This document shows, in pieces, positions 14,559-14,591 of a stretch of 14,591 nucleotides of DNA (its first letter is position 1; the number at the start of each line of letters is the position of its first letter). The position numbers and the translations under genes were made by a program. The notes beneath the pieces are model-generated. The model was not told the DNA's origin and searched no databases. It was given only the letters and a program-made list of their open reading frames with translations. Source of the stretch: an uncultured Lachnospiraceae bacterium (GTDB lineage Bacteria; Bacillota; Clostridia; Lachnospirales; Lachnospiraceae); the NCBI GenBank assembly GCA_910577675.1, contig CAJTOR010000060.1, forward strand, positions 1-14,591, read 5' to 3'.

Positions 14559-14591
14559 TTTCGCAAATATAAGAAGTATCAAGCAGGCAAT

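Noticed and set aside
1..14591. Mobile element, CRISPR or defence system
   Set aside because: All recognised genes are housekeeping genes in a standard order, repeats lie inside coding regions or are short hairpins, and there are no transposase, integrase or cas genes.

Overview
This 14.6 kb window looks like chromosomal DNA of a low-to-medium GC Firmicute, most likely class Clostridia and probably Lachnospiraceae. The basis is the gene order rimP-nusA-ylxR-ylxQ-infB-rbfA-nrnA-truB-ribF, AGGAGG-type ribosome binding sites, TTGACA/TATAAT-type promoters, a NusA with an acidic tail, and an IF2 with a long Arg/Gly/Asp/Gln-rich linker. No database search was possible, so the taxonomy is inferred. 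Every supported gene is on the plus strand. I see no rRNA, tRNA, CRISPR array, insertion sequence or phage gene.

Layout: (1) 1-2334, a 5'-truncated gene for a membrane-anchored protein with an N-terminal zinc ribbon, a long acidic repeat region, a Lys-rich helical region, one transmembrane segment and a TPR-like C-terminal domain. The part of the gene before the first clear start codon is in the window and carries the zinc-ribbon cysteines. (2) 2427-4095, hisH and hisF, the two subunits of imidazole glycerol phosphate synthase, separated by 280 bp that contain several short hairpins. (3) 4192-5196, birA, a biotin protein ligase with a DNA-binding domain, preceded by a long inverted repeat. 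(4) 5197-5613, a 417-bp gene-free stretch. It holds a near-consensus promoter followed within about 50 bp by a perfect 12-bp-stem terminator, which together could make a stand-alone small RNA of about 84 nt. It also holds a second near-consensus promoter with a terminator hairpin in its leader, in front of rimP. (5) 5614-14493, the translation/transcription operon. (6) 14494-14591, a short tail with a doubtful 15-codon ORF.

The operon genes act in ribosome maturation (rimP, rbfA), transcription elongation and termination (nusA), RNA binding (ylxR, ylxQ), translation initiation (infB), turnover of very short RNAs (nrnA), tRNA pseudouridylation (truB) and FMN/FAD synthesis (ribF). Junctions from ylxR to truB are tight: ylxR/ylxQ overlap by 11 bp, infB/rbfA by 1 bp and rbfA/nrnA by 4 bp. 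This implies co-transcription from the promoter at 5465-5493, with the leader terminator as a likely control point.

I found no clear new defence or mobile system. The best candidates for something undescribed are the zinc-ribbon/polyampholyte/TPR membrane protein at the left edge, the promoter-terminator unit after birA, the hairpin cluster between hisH and hisF with an apparent compensatory base change, and the 63-bp in-frame repeat array in infB.
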